Source: CAVHXA01 sp963639765
GTDB lineage: Bacteria > Bacillota > Clostridia > Oscillospirales > Oscillospiraceae
Direction: 5' to 3'
Assembly (NCBI GenBank): GCA_963639765.1
Contig: CAVHXA010000001.1
Coordinates: 62,001 to 126,000, forward strand
Length of the DNA stretch: 64,000 bases
The position numbers and the translations under genes were made by a program. The number at the start of each line of letters is the position of its first letter. Positions within the stretch are counted from its first letter, which is position 1. The notes under the pieces were generated by a model, which saw only the letters and a list, made by a program, of their open reading frames with translations, was not told the DNA's origin and ran no database searches. Below, piece by piece: positions 44,232-53,769 of the stretch.

Positions 44232-44927
44232 ATGTATAACATCCTGGTTTGTGACGATGAGCGGGATATTGTTTCTGCCCTGCGTATCTATCTGACAGAG
44301 GACGGCTATCGAGTCTTTGAGGCCTATACGGGCTCCCAGGCTCTTTCGATTCTTTCATCAGAAGATATTCATCTGCTTCTTCTGGACATCATGATGCCGG
44401 AAATGGATGGTATCGAGACAATTACGCGGCTGCGGAAAATATCCAACATTCCCGTAATTCTGCTCTCTGCAAAGAGCGAGGACCCCGACAAGGTTCTCGG
44501 GCTGAATGTCGGTGCGGATGACTACATTACAAAACCGTTTAACCCCGCGGAAGTTCTGGCCAGAGTGCGGTCTCAGCTGCGGCGTTATATGCAGCTTGGC
44601 GGAGGTATGACCCGGCCAACCGTTCTGAGCATCGGAGGAATCGAGTTGGATGACGGTGCAAAGTCCGTCTGTGTGGACGGAAGACCCGTGTCTCTCACGC
44701 CGAAGGAATATGATATTCTACACCTGCTTATGCGCAATGCCGGAACGGTTTATTCGCCTCGCGAAATCTATCGGCTACTGTGGGATGAGCTGCCTATCAA
44801 CTCTGAAAATGTTGTGGCTGTGCACATCAGACATATTCGCGAAAAAATCGAAATCAATCCGGGTGATCCCCGCTATCTGAAGGTTGTCTGGGGCAAAGGA
44901 TATAAAATGGAGGCGAATCCTGCATGA
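44232..44927 (+). CDS. OmpR/PhoB-family response regulator
   Basis: A 231-residue regulator with a receiver domain (acidic pocket D8, D9; phosphorylation site D52 in LLLLDIMMPE; Lys in ITKPF) and a C-terminal winged helix (~135-228; LTPKEYDILHLL). TGGAGGAAG precedes the ATG. It overlaps the kinase gene by ATGA. Divergent from the glycopolymer operon, so it may control it. Confidence 0.95.
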   Translation: MYNILVCDDERDIVSALRIYLTEDGYRVFEAYTGSQALSILSSEDIHLLLLDIMMPEMDGIETITRLRKISNIPVILLSAKSEDPDKVLGLNVGADDYITKPFNPAEVLARVRSQLRRYMQLGGGMTRPTVLSIGGIELDDGAKSVCVDGRPVSLTPKEYDILHLLMRNAGTVYSPREIYRLLWDELPINSENVVAVHIRHIREKIEINPGDPRYLKVVWGKGYKMEANPA

Positions 44928-46852
44928 AAAAGCAGAGCTCTCCCCTGTGGCTCAGGCTGACCGCCGTTGCGCTGCTGCTGACCTTATCAACAGTCTTTTC
45001 CGTCTGCACCGCAGCTCTGATCTATTTGGCAGACAGTGGTGTTTTCTGGGGAGATGCAAACCAGGAGATCGACAATGCATTTTTAAACTCTCTCCCGTCT
45101 AAGGCTGACGACGTTCGATCCTGGTATGAGGATCAGCTCTGGGGTTATACGCAGTCTGAAGCCTTTTCAAGAGAACGGACAAATTTACATATCACCATTA
45201 CCGATACCCAAAGTGGGACAACACTGTATGACAATCAGCTTTCCGAAGTGTCTTATTGGCAGCAGTCGCAGAACGATCCCGGCGAAAGTATCCCGGACAG
45301 CGAGCTCTATACGGCGGGTGCAAGCATCAGGCTGGACGGCGGATATCGTGTGGAGTTTTCAGGCTCCTATGATATTTTTTCGCCTGATGGACAGACAGAA
45401 ACCGTAACCATTGCCTGTCGGCTTCCCCATGTGCTCGAAGTAAAAGACTCGTTTTACTATATTGATCTTCTGCTCGGCTCACTGATATCGCATCGATATG
45501 CGCTTCTGGCTACGGTTTTTGCGCTGCTGGTGCTTTGCCTGATTTTATGGATCTATCTGATCTGTTCGGCTGCAAATACGGCCGTGGCGGCAGGCCGAAT
45601 TAACCACATTCCGTTTGATCTGTATCTTGCCGCTCTTGCCGTGCTTGGGATAATTGCGCTTTGTATCTTCTTCTCTCTGCTGCACATTGACAGCAGCAGT
45701 CTTCTTTTTGAAGTTGCTGCGCTTGCCTGGATGGCTATGAGCGGTACCGGCTTGCTTTTGGCTGCAGTTCTCAGCTTTGCCTCTCGCATACAGTCCGGTC
45801 GCTGGTGGTGCAACACCATACTGTATCGTCTCTGCCGGTGTGTTTCTTATGCGGTTCGCAGTGTACCGCTGTATTGGAAGGGTGGGCTTCTCTGGTCGGG
45901 GCTTTGTGTGTACGAGCTGCTTTTTCTTGCAGTCGGGCAGGCAAATCGGGCGGCAATATTTGCATGGCTGGCAGAAAAAGCCGTTTTGACACCCTTGCTG
46001 GCAGTAGCTATGATTTGCATGCGCCGTCTGCAGCAGGCCGGCAAAAAGCTTGCACAGGGTGATTTTGAAGAAGAAATCAACCCACAGTATATGTTCCTGG
46101 ATTTCAAGGAGCATGCGCAGAATCTGAACAGTATCTCTGCAGGTCTGCAGACCGCGTTGGATGAACGAATGAAGTCAGAGCGAATGAAAACAGAACTGAT
46201 TACCAATGTTTCCCACGACATCAAAACCCCACTGACTTCTATCATAAACTATGTTGATCTGCTGAAAAAGCAGCAGATATCATCGCCGTTGGCTGTTGAA
46301 TATCTGGATGTACTGGATCGCCAGTCTGCACGTCTGAAAAAGCTGATCGTTGACCTGGTTGAAGCCTCAAAGGCAGCTGCCGGGAGTCTGCCTGTTGCTC
46401 TTGAAAAAACCGATATCAACCTTGTGCTTATTCAGGCAGCCGGAGAATATGAAGACAGGCTTTCGGAAAAAAAGCTGAAGCTGGTTCTGAACCCAGCAGA
46501 ATCTTCGCCTGTTATTCTGGCAGACGGGAAACTTCTGTGGCGCATACTCGACAACCTGCTTGGCAACATCTGTAAGTATGCTTTTCCTGGAACCCGGGTA
46601 TACGCAGATGTGCAGACAGATAAAACAGGTGCGCAGCTGATATTCAGGAATATTTCCGCATACCCGCTGAATATTTCCGCAGATGAGCTGACCGAGCGCT
46701 TCGTCCGCGGCGATGTATCGCGCTGTACAGAGGGCAGCGGCCTGGGTCTGTCCATTGCTCAGAGCCTGACTGAGCTGCAGGGCGGCAAATTTCAGATTGT
46801 CATCGACGGGGATCTGTTTAAGGCAATTGTGCGGTTTCCGCTGTGTATATAG
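44924..46852 (+). CDS. Sensor histidine kinase with multi-pass membrane domain
   Basis: A 642-residue kinase. One N-terminal membrane segment (~9-35), an extracellular domain (~36-185), then about five more hydrophobic segments (~190-370), an unusual number. Phosphoacceptor His431 is in TNVSHDIKTPLTSI, the N box is LDNLLGNICKYAF and the G box GSGLGLSIAQSL. It pairs with the response regulator just upstream. The stimulus is unknown; a wall or membrane cue is plausible from the neighbours. Confidence 0.93.
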   Translation: MKKQSSPLWLRLTAVALLLTLSTVFSVCTAALIYLADSGVFWGDANQEIDNAFLNSLPSKADDVRSWYEDQLWGYTQSEAFSRERTNLHITITDTQSGTTLYDNQLSEVSYWQQSQNDPGESIPDSELYTAGASIRLDGGYRVEFSGSYDIFSPDGQTETVTIACRLPHVLEVKDSFYYIDLLLGSLISHRYALLATVFALLVLCLILWIYLICSAANTAVAAGRINHIPFDLYLAALAVLGIIALCIFFSLLHIDSSSLLFEVAALAWMAMSGTGLLLAAVLSFASRIQSGRWWCNTILYRLCRCVSYAVRSVPLYWKGGLLWSGLCVYELLFLAVGQANRAAIFAWLAEKAVLTPLLAVAMICMRRLQQAGKKLAQGDFEEEINPQYMFLDFKEHAQNLNSISAGLQTALDERMKSERMKTELITNVSHDIKTPLTSIINYVDLLKKQQISSPLAVEYLDVLDRQSARLKKLIVDLVEASKAAAGSLPVALEKTDINLVLIQAAGEYEDRLSEKKLKLVLNPAESSPVILADGKLLWRILDNLLGNICKYAFPGTRVYADVQTDKTGAQLIFRNISAYPLNISADELTERFVRGDVSRCTEGSGLGLSIAQSLTELQGGKFQIVIDGDLFKAIVRFPLCI

Positions 46853-46921
46853 GCACAGGCTGTCTGCAGAATTTTCTCAAGTCCTGTCACCGTATCAAAT
46901 TTCGCCAGGGCATTCCGGGAA

Positions 46922-46950
46922 TTGACGGCAAAAACGTTTCGTGCTATAGT
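46922..46950 (+). promoter_or_regulatory. Sigma-A promoter of the WG/SLH protein gene
   Basis: TTGACG (46922-46927) and TATAGT (46945-46950) separated by exactly 17 bp, 44 bp before the start codon. Confidence 0.85.
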
Positions 46951-46993
46951 AAGGTTACGGTTTGTAACTTTTTCGAAAGCCGAGGCGATTTTT

Positions 46994-49585
46994 ATGAAGA
47001 TGCTTCAAAAAACAGCTGCCGCCGTTCTGACGTTCTTTCTTCTGTTGTCTCTCAGTACAGGCGTGTTTGCAGACAGTGGCTATGCAGAATATGCGGTTCC
47101 GGTGGATGTGACGAATGTTGTCTGTGCAGCCGAAGGCTATGCCGTGGTATGCAATGCTGCCGGCGCCTATGCTGTGATTGACCAAAACGGACGTTATATT
47201 GTTGAGTATGACGTCTATTCCTGGATTGACGCTTTCTCTGAAGGCCTTGCACTGGTTAAAACCAGCTCGGACCGCGGCCGATGCTGGGCTTACATCAACA
47301 CAGACGGTCAGATCGTTCTGGATGCTTCAGACTGGGACGAAGCGGGCGCCTTTCACAGCGGTCTCGCTCTTGTTCGATCCGGTACACAACAGGGCTTTAT
47401 CGATACCGCCGGCAGACTGGTTCTTGACTGCTCCGGCTACAGCTATGTCGGCGAATTTTCAGACGGCTATGCGCTTGTCGGCACCGCGGACGCCGACAGG
47501 ACTACCTATGGCTTTATCAACACAAACGGATCTACCATCATCGGCGGTCTGATTTCTGCCACAGATTTTTCCGGCGGTTATGCGCTTGTTGAAGTCTATA
47601 ACACCTTGAGTCGAAAGAACATCACCTGTCTGATTGATGCTTCCGGCACACCAACGGTTGACCTGTCAGAATACCAGAACCTGTCTGCCGTTTCGGATGA
47701 TATGATTCTGGTTCAGGCGCAGGCCGGTACGCAGATGGATATGTATGGATATATGGACCAGACCGGCCGCATTGTAATCGAATGTCCGGGGTGTGAATTC
47801 GTGTATCCTTTCTCCGACGGACTGGCACTCACGGAATATCTGGACAACTCCGGTACACTGTGCTATCGGTTTCTGGATGAAAACGGCGACATTTTTCTGG
47901 ATCTCGGCAGCTGTGATTTGGCTCTTTCCTATTGTGACGGCTATGCCATCTACACCGACAGCGGCTATTGGTACCTGATTGACACCGATGCGGATATAAG
48001 CTTCTGTTCTGCGGCCTACAGTGCATTTGACAACTTCAGTGACGGTGTTCTGGTTGCTCATACAGCCGGGCAGAACGGCAGCAAATCCTATACGCTTCTT
48101 GATTGCCGCGGGTCCATTCTGGCAGCCGATCTGCAGTATGACTATATCGACGCCTTTTCCGACGGACTCGCGCTGGCCTATCGCTACAACAGTCAGACAA
48201 AGCTGTATTCCTATTACTTCATCGATACTGCCGGTTCTGTAATTCTGGACTGCAGCAGCTATGATTCTGTCGGAACCTTTTCAGAGAATCTGCTTCTGGT
48301 TTGCGACTACCGTGCCGACGCCGACGGACATTTTGCCGGGTCGAAAAGCTATTTTATCGACCGTACCGGTCAAACAGTTCTGGATTGCTCCGACTATTCC
48401 AATGTCAGCGCCTTTTCCAACGGACTCGCACTGGTCACCGGCAACGATACAAAAACACTCAAGGATATCTATCAATTTATCGATTCAAGCGGCAATGTTG
48501 TGATAGACTGCTCCGGCTACGACGGTGCCTCCTCCTTTCACGATTCAATAAGCGTGGTCACTCGTGTAAGCGCCCAGACCGGCAAAAACCAGTTTGCCCT
48601 TATGGCAACAGACGGCAGCCTGCTGACCGACTGGCTGAATTATAATACTGTTTCCGGCTATTCAGACGGGTATTGCGTTGTAAACTACTCCGGCACGCAG
48701 GGTATGGTTGATCACGCTTTTTACATGTATACAGACGGTTCCATAGCCCTGGAAAATCTGCCCTATGATGAGATGAACAGTTTTTATGACGAAATGGCTG
48801 TAGTCGGCACACAGACGAATGGCAGCATATCATATGGCTGCATCGACAAAACCGGAGCTCTGGTAATCGATACAAACTACGACGAAATTCTTCCGTTTTC
48901 CGACTCGGTTACCTGGGCAAGACGCGGCGGAACCTGGTATTGCCTGCGCAGGCCGGACAGTGCTGTAAAACAGGATACGGACAATCCGATCTTTGTACAG
49001 CAGACTGAGGAGCAGTCAAGCAGCCGGACGGATGACATATCGCTGCCCTTTACCGATATATCTTCTGCCGACTGGTTCTATGAAAGTGTTTGTCTGGCCT
49101 GCGAAAACGACCTGATGAACGGCATAACACAGAGTCTGTTTGATCCTGACGGCACTGTAACGCTTGGCCAGGCCGTGACCCTTGCAGTGCGGGCGCATTG
49201 TCGGTATTTCGATCTCGATCCCGTTGAAGCCGAAACCGATGGACGATGGTATCAGCCCTATGTGGACTATGCCATCCAGACAGGGCTCATCACAGGACAG
49301 GAGTTTTCTGACTACGACGCATTTGCCACCCGTGCAGAGCTTGCTTATCTGTTTTCACGCATTTTGCCCGAGGACCAGTTTGATGTCGTCAACTTCATTC
49401 TGAGTATCCCGGATGTACCCATAAGCCATCCATATTTCGATAAAATTCTGCTGATGTATCAATCCGGTGTCCTGACCGGCTATTCCGACGGAAGCTTCCA
49501 GCCGGACAGCACGGTCAGGCGCAGTGAGGCTGCTGCCATCATCACACGTGTAATTCTGAAAAGTCAGCGCAATACACTGCAATAA
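46994..49585 (+). CDS. Secreted WG-repeat protein with C-terminal SLH domains
   Basis: An 863-residue surface protein. A signal peptide (~1-26, cleavage near VFADS) is followed by about a dozen WG-type repeats (~40-660) of the form FSDGLALV…YIDxxGxxVLD, which probably make a beta-propeller-like or solenoid surface. Three SLH modules close the protein (~690-860: FTDISSADWFYESV, DGRWYQPYVDYAIQTG, IPDVPISHPYFDKI) and would anchor it to a pyruvylated wall polymer. The ATG at 46994 follows GAGG and the signal peptide starts there; the longer frame upstream covers the promoter. Ligand unknown. Confidence 0.9.
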   Translation: MKMLQKTAAAVLTFFLLLSLSTGVFADSGYAEYAVPVDVTNVVCAAEGYAVVCNAAGAYAVIDQNGRYIVEYDVYSWIDAFSEGLALVKTSSDRGRCWAYINTDGQIVLDASDWDEAGAFHSGLALVRSGTQQGFIDTAGRLVLDCSGYSYVGEFSDGYALVGTADADRTTYGFINTNGSTIIGGLISATDFSGGYALVEVYNTLSRKNITCLIDASGTPTVDLSEYQNLSAVSDDMILVQAQAGTQMDMYGYMDQTGRIVIECPGCEFVYPFSDGLALTEYLDNSGTLCYRFLDENGDIFLDLGSCDLALSYCDGYAIYTDSGYWYLIDTDADISFCSAAYSAFDNFSDGVLVAHTAGQNGSKSYTLLDCRGSILAADLQYDYIDAFSDGLALAYRYNSQTKLYSYYFIDTAGSVILDCSSYDSVGTFSENLLLVCDYRADADGHFAGSKSYFIDRTGQTVLDCSDYSNVSAFSNGLALVTGNDTKTLKDIYQFIDSSGNVVIDCSGYDGASSFHDSISVVTRVSAQTGKNQFALMATDGSLLTDWLNYNTVSGYSDGYCVVNYSGTQGMVDHAFYMYTDGSIALENLPYDEMNSFYDEMAVVGTQTNGSISYGCIDKTGALVIDTNYDEILPFSDSVTWARRGGTWYCLRRPDSAVKQDTDNPIFVQQTEEQSSSRTDDISLPFTDISSADWFYESVCLACENDLMNGITQSLFDPDGTVTLGQAVTLAVRAHCRYFDLDPVEAETDGRWYQPYVDYAIQTGLITGQEFSDYDAFATRAELAYLFSRILPEDQFDVVNFILSIPDVPISHPYFDKILLMYQSGVLTGYSDGSFQPDSTVRRSEAAAIITRVILKSQRNTLQ

Positions 49586-49792
49586 TGCCATGCAGTGTGG
49601 CAGGACACTTCTCTCTCCAGCTGCGGCAGCAAAAACGATTTCGGGCTGATATAGTCCGAAAAGCGAATACCTCTGCAAAGGGTCTTTTAGCCATTGAAAG
49701 CAGCGGGAGCAATCATGGAAATCCGTGGTTGCTCCCGCTGTTGTAATGAGACAAGTGCATCCGGCGAAGACCGCAGATAATTCGATGCTGCC

Positions 49793-51230
49793 TCAGGAAA
49801 GACTGTCGTGCGGCGTTTCCTTCGGCAAGAGAACCGTAATTCTGGTTCCCTTTGCCGGCTGATTTTCGAGGCGGATGCTGCCGTTGTGGTATTGCACAGC
49901 ATGCTTGACGATGGAAAGGCCCAGTCCTGTTCCGCCGGATGCCTTTGAGTGACTTTTGTCCACACGATAAAAACGTTCAAATACGCAGCTTTGGTGTTCG
50001 GACGCTATGCCGATCCCGGTGTCCTCTGCAATCAGTCAGGCCTCATTGCCGCAGCACTGCACCCGGAGACGCACGCTTCCGCCCGGAACGTTATACTTGA
50101 TGGCATTCTCGCAAAGATTATAGACTACCTCATAAATCAGACGCTGCACACCCATAATCCGTATTGGCTCCCCCTGTATCGAAACCGTGAACTCTCCGGC
50201 CTTTGCAGCTTCTTCGAGATTCCGTGCAGCCTGTTTGCAGATCTCAAGCAGGTCGACACTCTGACGCGGCATTTCAACTCCTTCATCAAGCTCGGACAGA
50301 CGGATAATGTCCGCGATTAACGTAACAAGGCGCTGGGCCTCTGATCATATATGACCAACAAAACGGGGCAGGTCCTCCTGTTTGACCATGCCGTTTTCGA
50401 TCAGCTCCGCACTGCCGATAATCCCCTGCAACGGTGTTTTTAGCTCGTGCGAAACATTGGTCGTAAACTCCCTGCGCATCTGCTCGGAATTCTGCTGCTC
50501 GGTTATGTCAAAACCGAGAATCACCGTACCGACACGTTTGCCCTGTGAATCGATGCGGCTTATCTCAAACTGATAGATGCGCCCGTCACGCTCACAGTGG
50601 ATCCGACTGTGCCCCTGCAGCCCGGCTTGCTCGATTGCAGTGCTGATTTCATGGCTGCGCTCTATGGTTAAAATCCTGACCTACTGTGTCGGATCCTGCG
50701 GAAAAAAGCCTCTGTGCGGCAGGATTGATGCTTAGAATTGTTCCCCCGTTGTCCAGAAAAACCAGAACCTCGTTCATGCTGGCGGTAATCCGGTTGAATT
50801 CGTCGGTTTTTCTTCGAAGCTGCGTCATCTGCCGGTCAATCTGTCTGTGCTGATTGCTCAGCCGTCTGAGCAGTGGGGAGAGCTCTTCATACGCCTCGTT
50901 TTCAAGCGGATGCTCTAAATCCAACTGATTGAGCGGCTCTACCACACGTTTTGAAAGGTGACCCGCAATTATTCCGGACAGGATCAAAACCACAACCAGA
51001 ATCGCCGCGACCGGCTGCAGCATACCAACCAGAAGCACACCGGCCGTCGCCTGTCCGGTAGAGATTCGCAAAACCGTCCCGTCCTGCAGACGCACGGCAT
51101 AATAAATGGTTTTTTCCAGCAGCGTTGAGGAATAGCGGATGCTTTCGCCCTCGCCTGTCTGCAGAGCCTGAGTAAATTCAATGCGGTCAGCGTGACTTTC
51201 GAGGCTCTGCGCATGCTTCACTGCCCCTTA
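49793..51230 (-). pseudogene. Decayed PhoR-type sensor histidine kinase
   Basis: Three frame segments together rebuild one kinase. The first (51221 down to ~50670) holds a membrane segment, HAMP-like and PAS regions. A one-base loss near 50670 shifts to the frame that continues LTIERSHE, FTTNVSHELKTPLQGI (H box), broken by TGA at 50345-50347, then NLCENAIKYNVPGG (N box), broken by TGA at 50036-50038, then EDTGIGIA and GGTGLGLSIVKHAV, ending at 49793. In-frame TAA at 51228-51230 and absence of a start and of the first membrane segment show N-terminal loss. No partner response regulator is nearby. It cannot make a functional kinase. Confidence 0.88.
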
Positions 51231-51422
51231 TATAGCCATACGCTCAAGAAAGCCCTGCAGGCTCTCTCCTCTCAATTTTTCGTTCTGTTTCCCTGTGCTT
51301 TCAAGCTTACAGGCCGCATGTAAAATAGAAAAGCGTGCGTATGTAAAATTCACGTCAAATAACCAGGCTGCTCTGAAAAAGTCGAACAGCAGAATAAACA
51401 CATGTATCTATTCAATTTCTCA

Positions 51423-51451
51423 TTGCGAAATCGAACTAATTATGCTATGTT
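51423..51451 (+). promoter_or_regulatory. Possible promoter of the second OYE-type gene
   Basis: TTGCGA (51423-51428) and TATGTT (51446-51451), spacer 17 bp, 56 bp before the start. Confidence 0.6.
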
Positions 51452-51507
51452 GTTAGGGACGGATACGCATACATCACGAAATTCCGCAGCAGAAAGGAAT
51501 GAAAACA

Positions 51508-53574
51508 ATGGCACAACGCTATGAGCATCTGACACAGCCGCTGAAAATTCGCAATACCGTGCTGAAAACCAGACTGATGTATCCCTGCGCCCAACCTCAC
51601 TTCCTTCAAGGACCGGAGCTCTACCCTGCTGATCCTCTGGTAAGCTATTACTGTTCACTGGCCAAAAACGGTGCTGCTTTTATCATAGTGCACGACCTGG
51701 CCAACGATACCCAGCGCCAAATGGGTGGTTGGGATATTCCCCACTTTGCCATGTGGGACTTTAACGACAAGGGCTGCCAGAACTATTTCACACACTTCAC
51801 CCACATGGTCCACTATTACGGTTCAAAGCTGTGCACATCGCTGGACCTGAATCTTTCCGTGCAATACCTTGTCAACAAGCCGGAGCCCGGTGCCATGCCC
51901 GGTCCGGGAGGACCCGGTATGGGTCCGATGGGCGGCGGCGACATGCAAAAGCTTCTCGAAAGCGGGCTGAAATTTGAATTTGGTTCACTGGTCGGTCCGG
52001 AAGGTCAGGAAGAAAGCATGACTGCCGTTGGCGTGCCGAAAACCTCCAGCAAATATCTCGATGAAGACGCTATGGAAGAGTATATCGGTATTGTCATCGA
52101 CCGCATGAAACGCTATGCCGATCTGGGCTTTGATGCCGCCATGGTACCGACCGATTTGCTTTTGTCTTTTATGGCGGAAAAATCCAATCATCGCAGTGAC
52201 GAATACGGCGGCAGCCTTGAAAACCGCCTGCGTTTCAGCCACAGATTCTTCAAATCTGTACGGCGTGCCCTCGGCAACGATTTTCTGCTGTACTGCGGAG
52301 CCCCTGTCGGCGGAGGCGGTATGGGTCCCATGGGCGGCGGCGGAGCCAGTGCCGAAGAAGGTATTATCTGGCTAAAGGAAATGTCCCCATATCTCGACCT
52401 GATTTATATTCGCTCCGCTATGGGCGATGGTCTGATGGAAGACGAATGCAACTGCTGCCCGGGCGCCGAACAGGCGGCCGCGCTGAAGGCCGCCGGTGTA
52501 ACCATTCCCATTGCCGTATCCACTCCCTACATGGATCTTGACAAGCTTGACGATCTGATTGCATCCGGCAAGGTAGATGTAATTAACTCCAACCACATGT
52601 TCATGTGCAACCCGCATCTGGGCGAAATTCTCAAATACGGAAACGGCGAGGACCTTGAGCCCTGCATCCTGTGCCATCAATGCCGCGGTGTTTCGTGGAC
52701 AGGTCATTGGATGAGTCACTGCACCATCAACCCGGAAATGGGCATGGAGTATCGTACCAAACGCCTGAGCGAACCTGTTGTCCGGCAAAAACGGGTTGCC
52801 GTGGTCGGCGGCGGCCCAGGCGGCATGAAAGCAGCCCTTTACCTTAAAGAACGTGGACATACACCTGTAATCTTTGAAGCAAGTGACCATCTGGGCGGTC
52901 AGATCAGGCTTGCGGAATGCTGCGATTTCAAATGGCGCCTGACCCGCTATTGCAATTGGCTGATCAACCAGATGAGCCGCAAAGGCATTGCCGTTCGTTT
53001 GAATACACCCGCCACTTGTGAGCTCCTGCAGGCAGAAGGTTATGATGCCATTATCGCTGCCGTCGGCTCCACACCAAAGCTGCTGAATATTCCGGGAAAG
53101 GAATTTGCCTGGGGTACCGCGCATGCCGTATACGGCCATGAGGCCGAGCTTGGTCATCGTGTTGTTGTAATCGGCGGTGCATCCACCGCGGCTGAGGCCG
53201 CCATCTATCTGGCCCGGTCCGGCCATGATGTAGTTGAAATCTGCCGAAAAAACATCGTAGCCTATGAGCTCAACCCCATCCGCGAACGCGGCAACGTCAA
53301 CACGCTTTCGGTGAATTCTGGTGTAAAACACATCCGCGAAGCCACTGCCACCCGCCTGGAACAGGGCAAGGTTTATTATCTCGATAAAAACGGAAGCGAG
53401 GGCTGCGTTGAATGCGACGATATTGTTGTATCCGCCGGTGTCTCTCCCAATATCGATCTTGCTGTTTCCCTGCACGGAATTGCCCCCGAATTCTATATGA
53501 TCGGAGACTGCCGCGAAGCCGGGAACATGCGAAATGCCATCTTTGACGCCTATGCCGCCGCTCAGCAGATCTGA
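51508..53574 (+). CDS. OYE-family FMN/4Fe-4S/FAD oxidoreductase with Gly/Met/Pro-rich inserts
   Basis: A 688-residue relative of 2,4-dienoyl-CoA and enoate reductases. The TIM barrel (~1-370) keeps SDEYGGSLENR, but the active-site AHGYL segment reads VPTDLLL, so the usual catalytic residues are replaced. The Fe-S cysteines are C386, C389, C392 and C405. The FAD/NAD half starts VAVVGGGPGGMKAA. Two inserts, ~125-146 and ~264-285, both carry GMGPMGGG. The ATG at 51508 was chosen since AGAAAGGA lies 9 nt upstream; an ATG at 51499 abuts that site. Substrate unknown. It is a single-gene unit with a strong terminator. Confidence 0.85.
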   Translation: MAQRYEHLTQPLKIRNTVLKTRLMYPCAQPHFLQGPELYPADPLVSYYCSLAKNGAAFIIVHDLANDTQRQMGGWDIPHFAMWDFNDKGCQNYFTHFTHMVHYYGSKLCTSLDLNLSVQYLVNKPEPGAMPGPGGPGMGPMGGGDMQKLLESGLKFEFGSLVGPEGQEESMTAVGVPKTSSKYLDEDAMEEYIGIVIDRMKRYADLGFDAAMVPTDLLLSFMAEKSNHRSDEYGGSLENRLRFSHRFFKSVRRALGNDFLLYCGAPVGGGGMGPMGGGGASAEEGIIWLKEMSPYLDLIYIRSAMGDGLMEDECNCCPGAEQAAALKAAGVTIPIAVSTPYMDLDKLDDLIASGKVDVINSNHMFMCNPHLGEILKYGNGEDLEPCILCHQCRGVSWTGHWMSHCTINPEMGMEYRTKRLSEPVVRQKRVAVVGGGPGGMKAALYLKERGHTPVIFEASDHLGGQIRLAECCDFKWRLTRYCNWLINQMSRKGIAVRLNTPATCELLQAEGYDAIIAAVGSTPKLLNIPGKEFAWGTAHAVYGHEAELGHRVVVIGGASTAAEAAIYLARSGHDVVEICRKNIVAYELNPIRERGNVNTLSVNSGVKHIREATATRLEQGKVYYLDKNGSEGCVECDDIVVSAGVSPNIDLAVSLHGIAPEFYMIGDCREAGNMRNAIFDAYAAAQQI

Positions 53575-53656
53575 ATCAGCACCTTATATCTGCTGCCATA
53601 CAAAATCCGCATAACAGCCCCGACCTTTCCCGTATTTTCGGCTGCCTAAAACACTT

Positions 53657-53700
53657 CAGCGGAAGGAATCACAAATTCTGTGATTCCTTCCGCTGTTTCT
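53657..53700 (+). terminator. Terminator between the second OYE gene and degV
   Basis: CAGCGGAAGGAATCAC/GTGATTCCTTCCGCTG, perfect 16-bp stem, 7-nt loop, followed by TTTCT on the + strand. It sits between convergent genes. Confidence 0.88.
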
Positions 53701-53735
53701 GACTTTTCGACGAATACTCTGCTGTCCTTTTACCC

Positions 53736-53769
53736 CACAAATTTACTTGCCGAATATTGCAGTGCTGCC
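53736..53769 (+). repeat. Intergenic repeat, tail fragment C
   Basis: CAAATTTACTTGCCGAATAT and TGCAGTGCTGCC match the right end of the MITE-like family (copies A and B). It ends immediately at the degV stop codon. Confidence 0.5.

Noticed and set aside
52372..53475. A 367-codon minus-strand frame opposite the second OYE-type gene
   Set aside because: Antisense to the FAD half of a conserved enzyme; no motifs.
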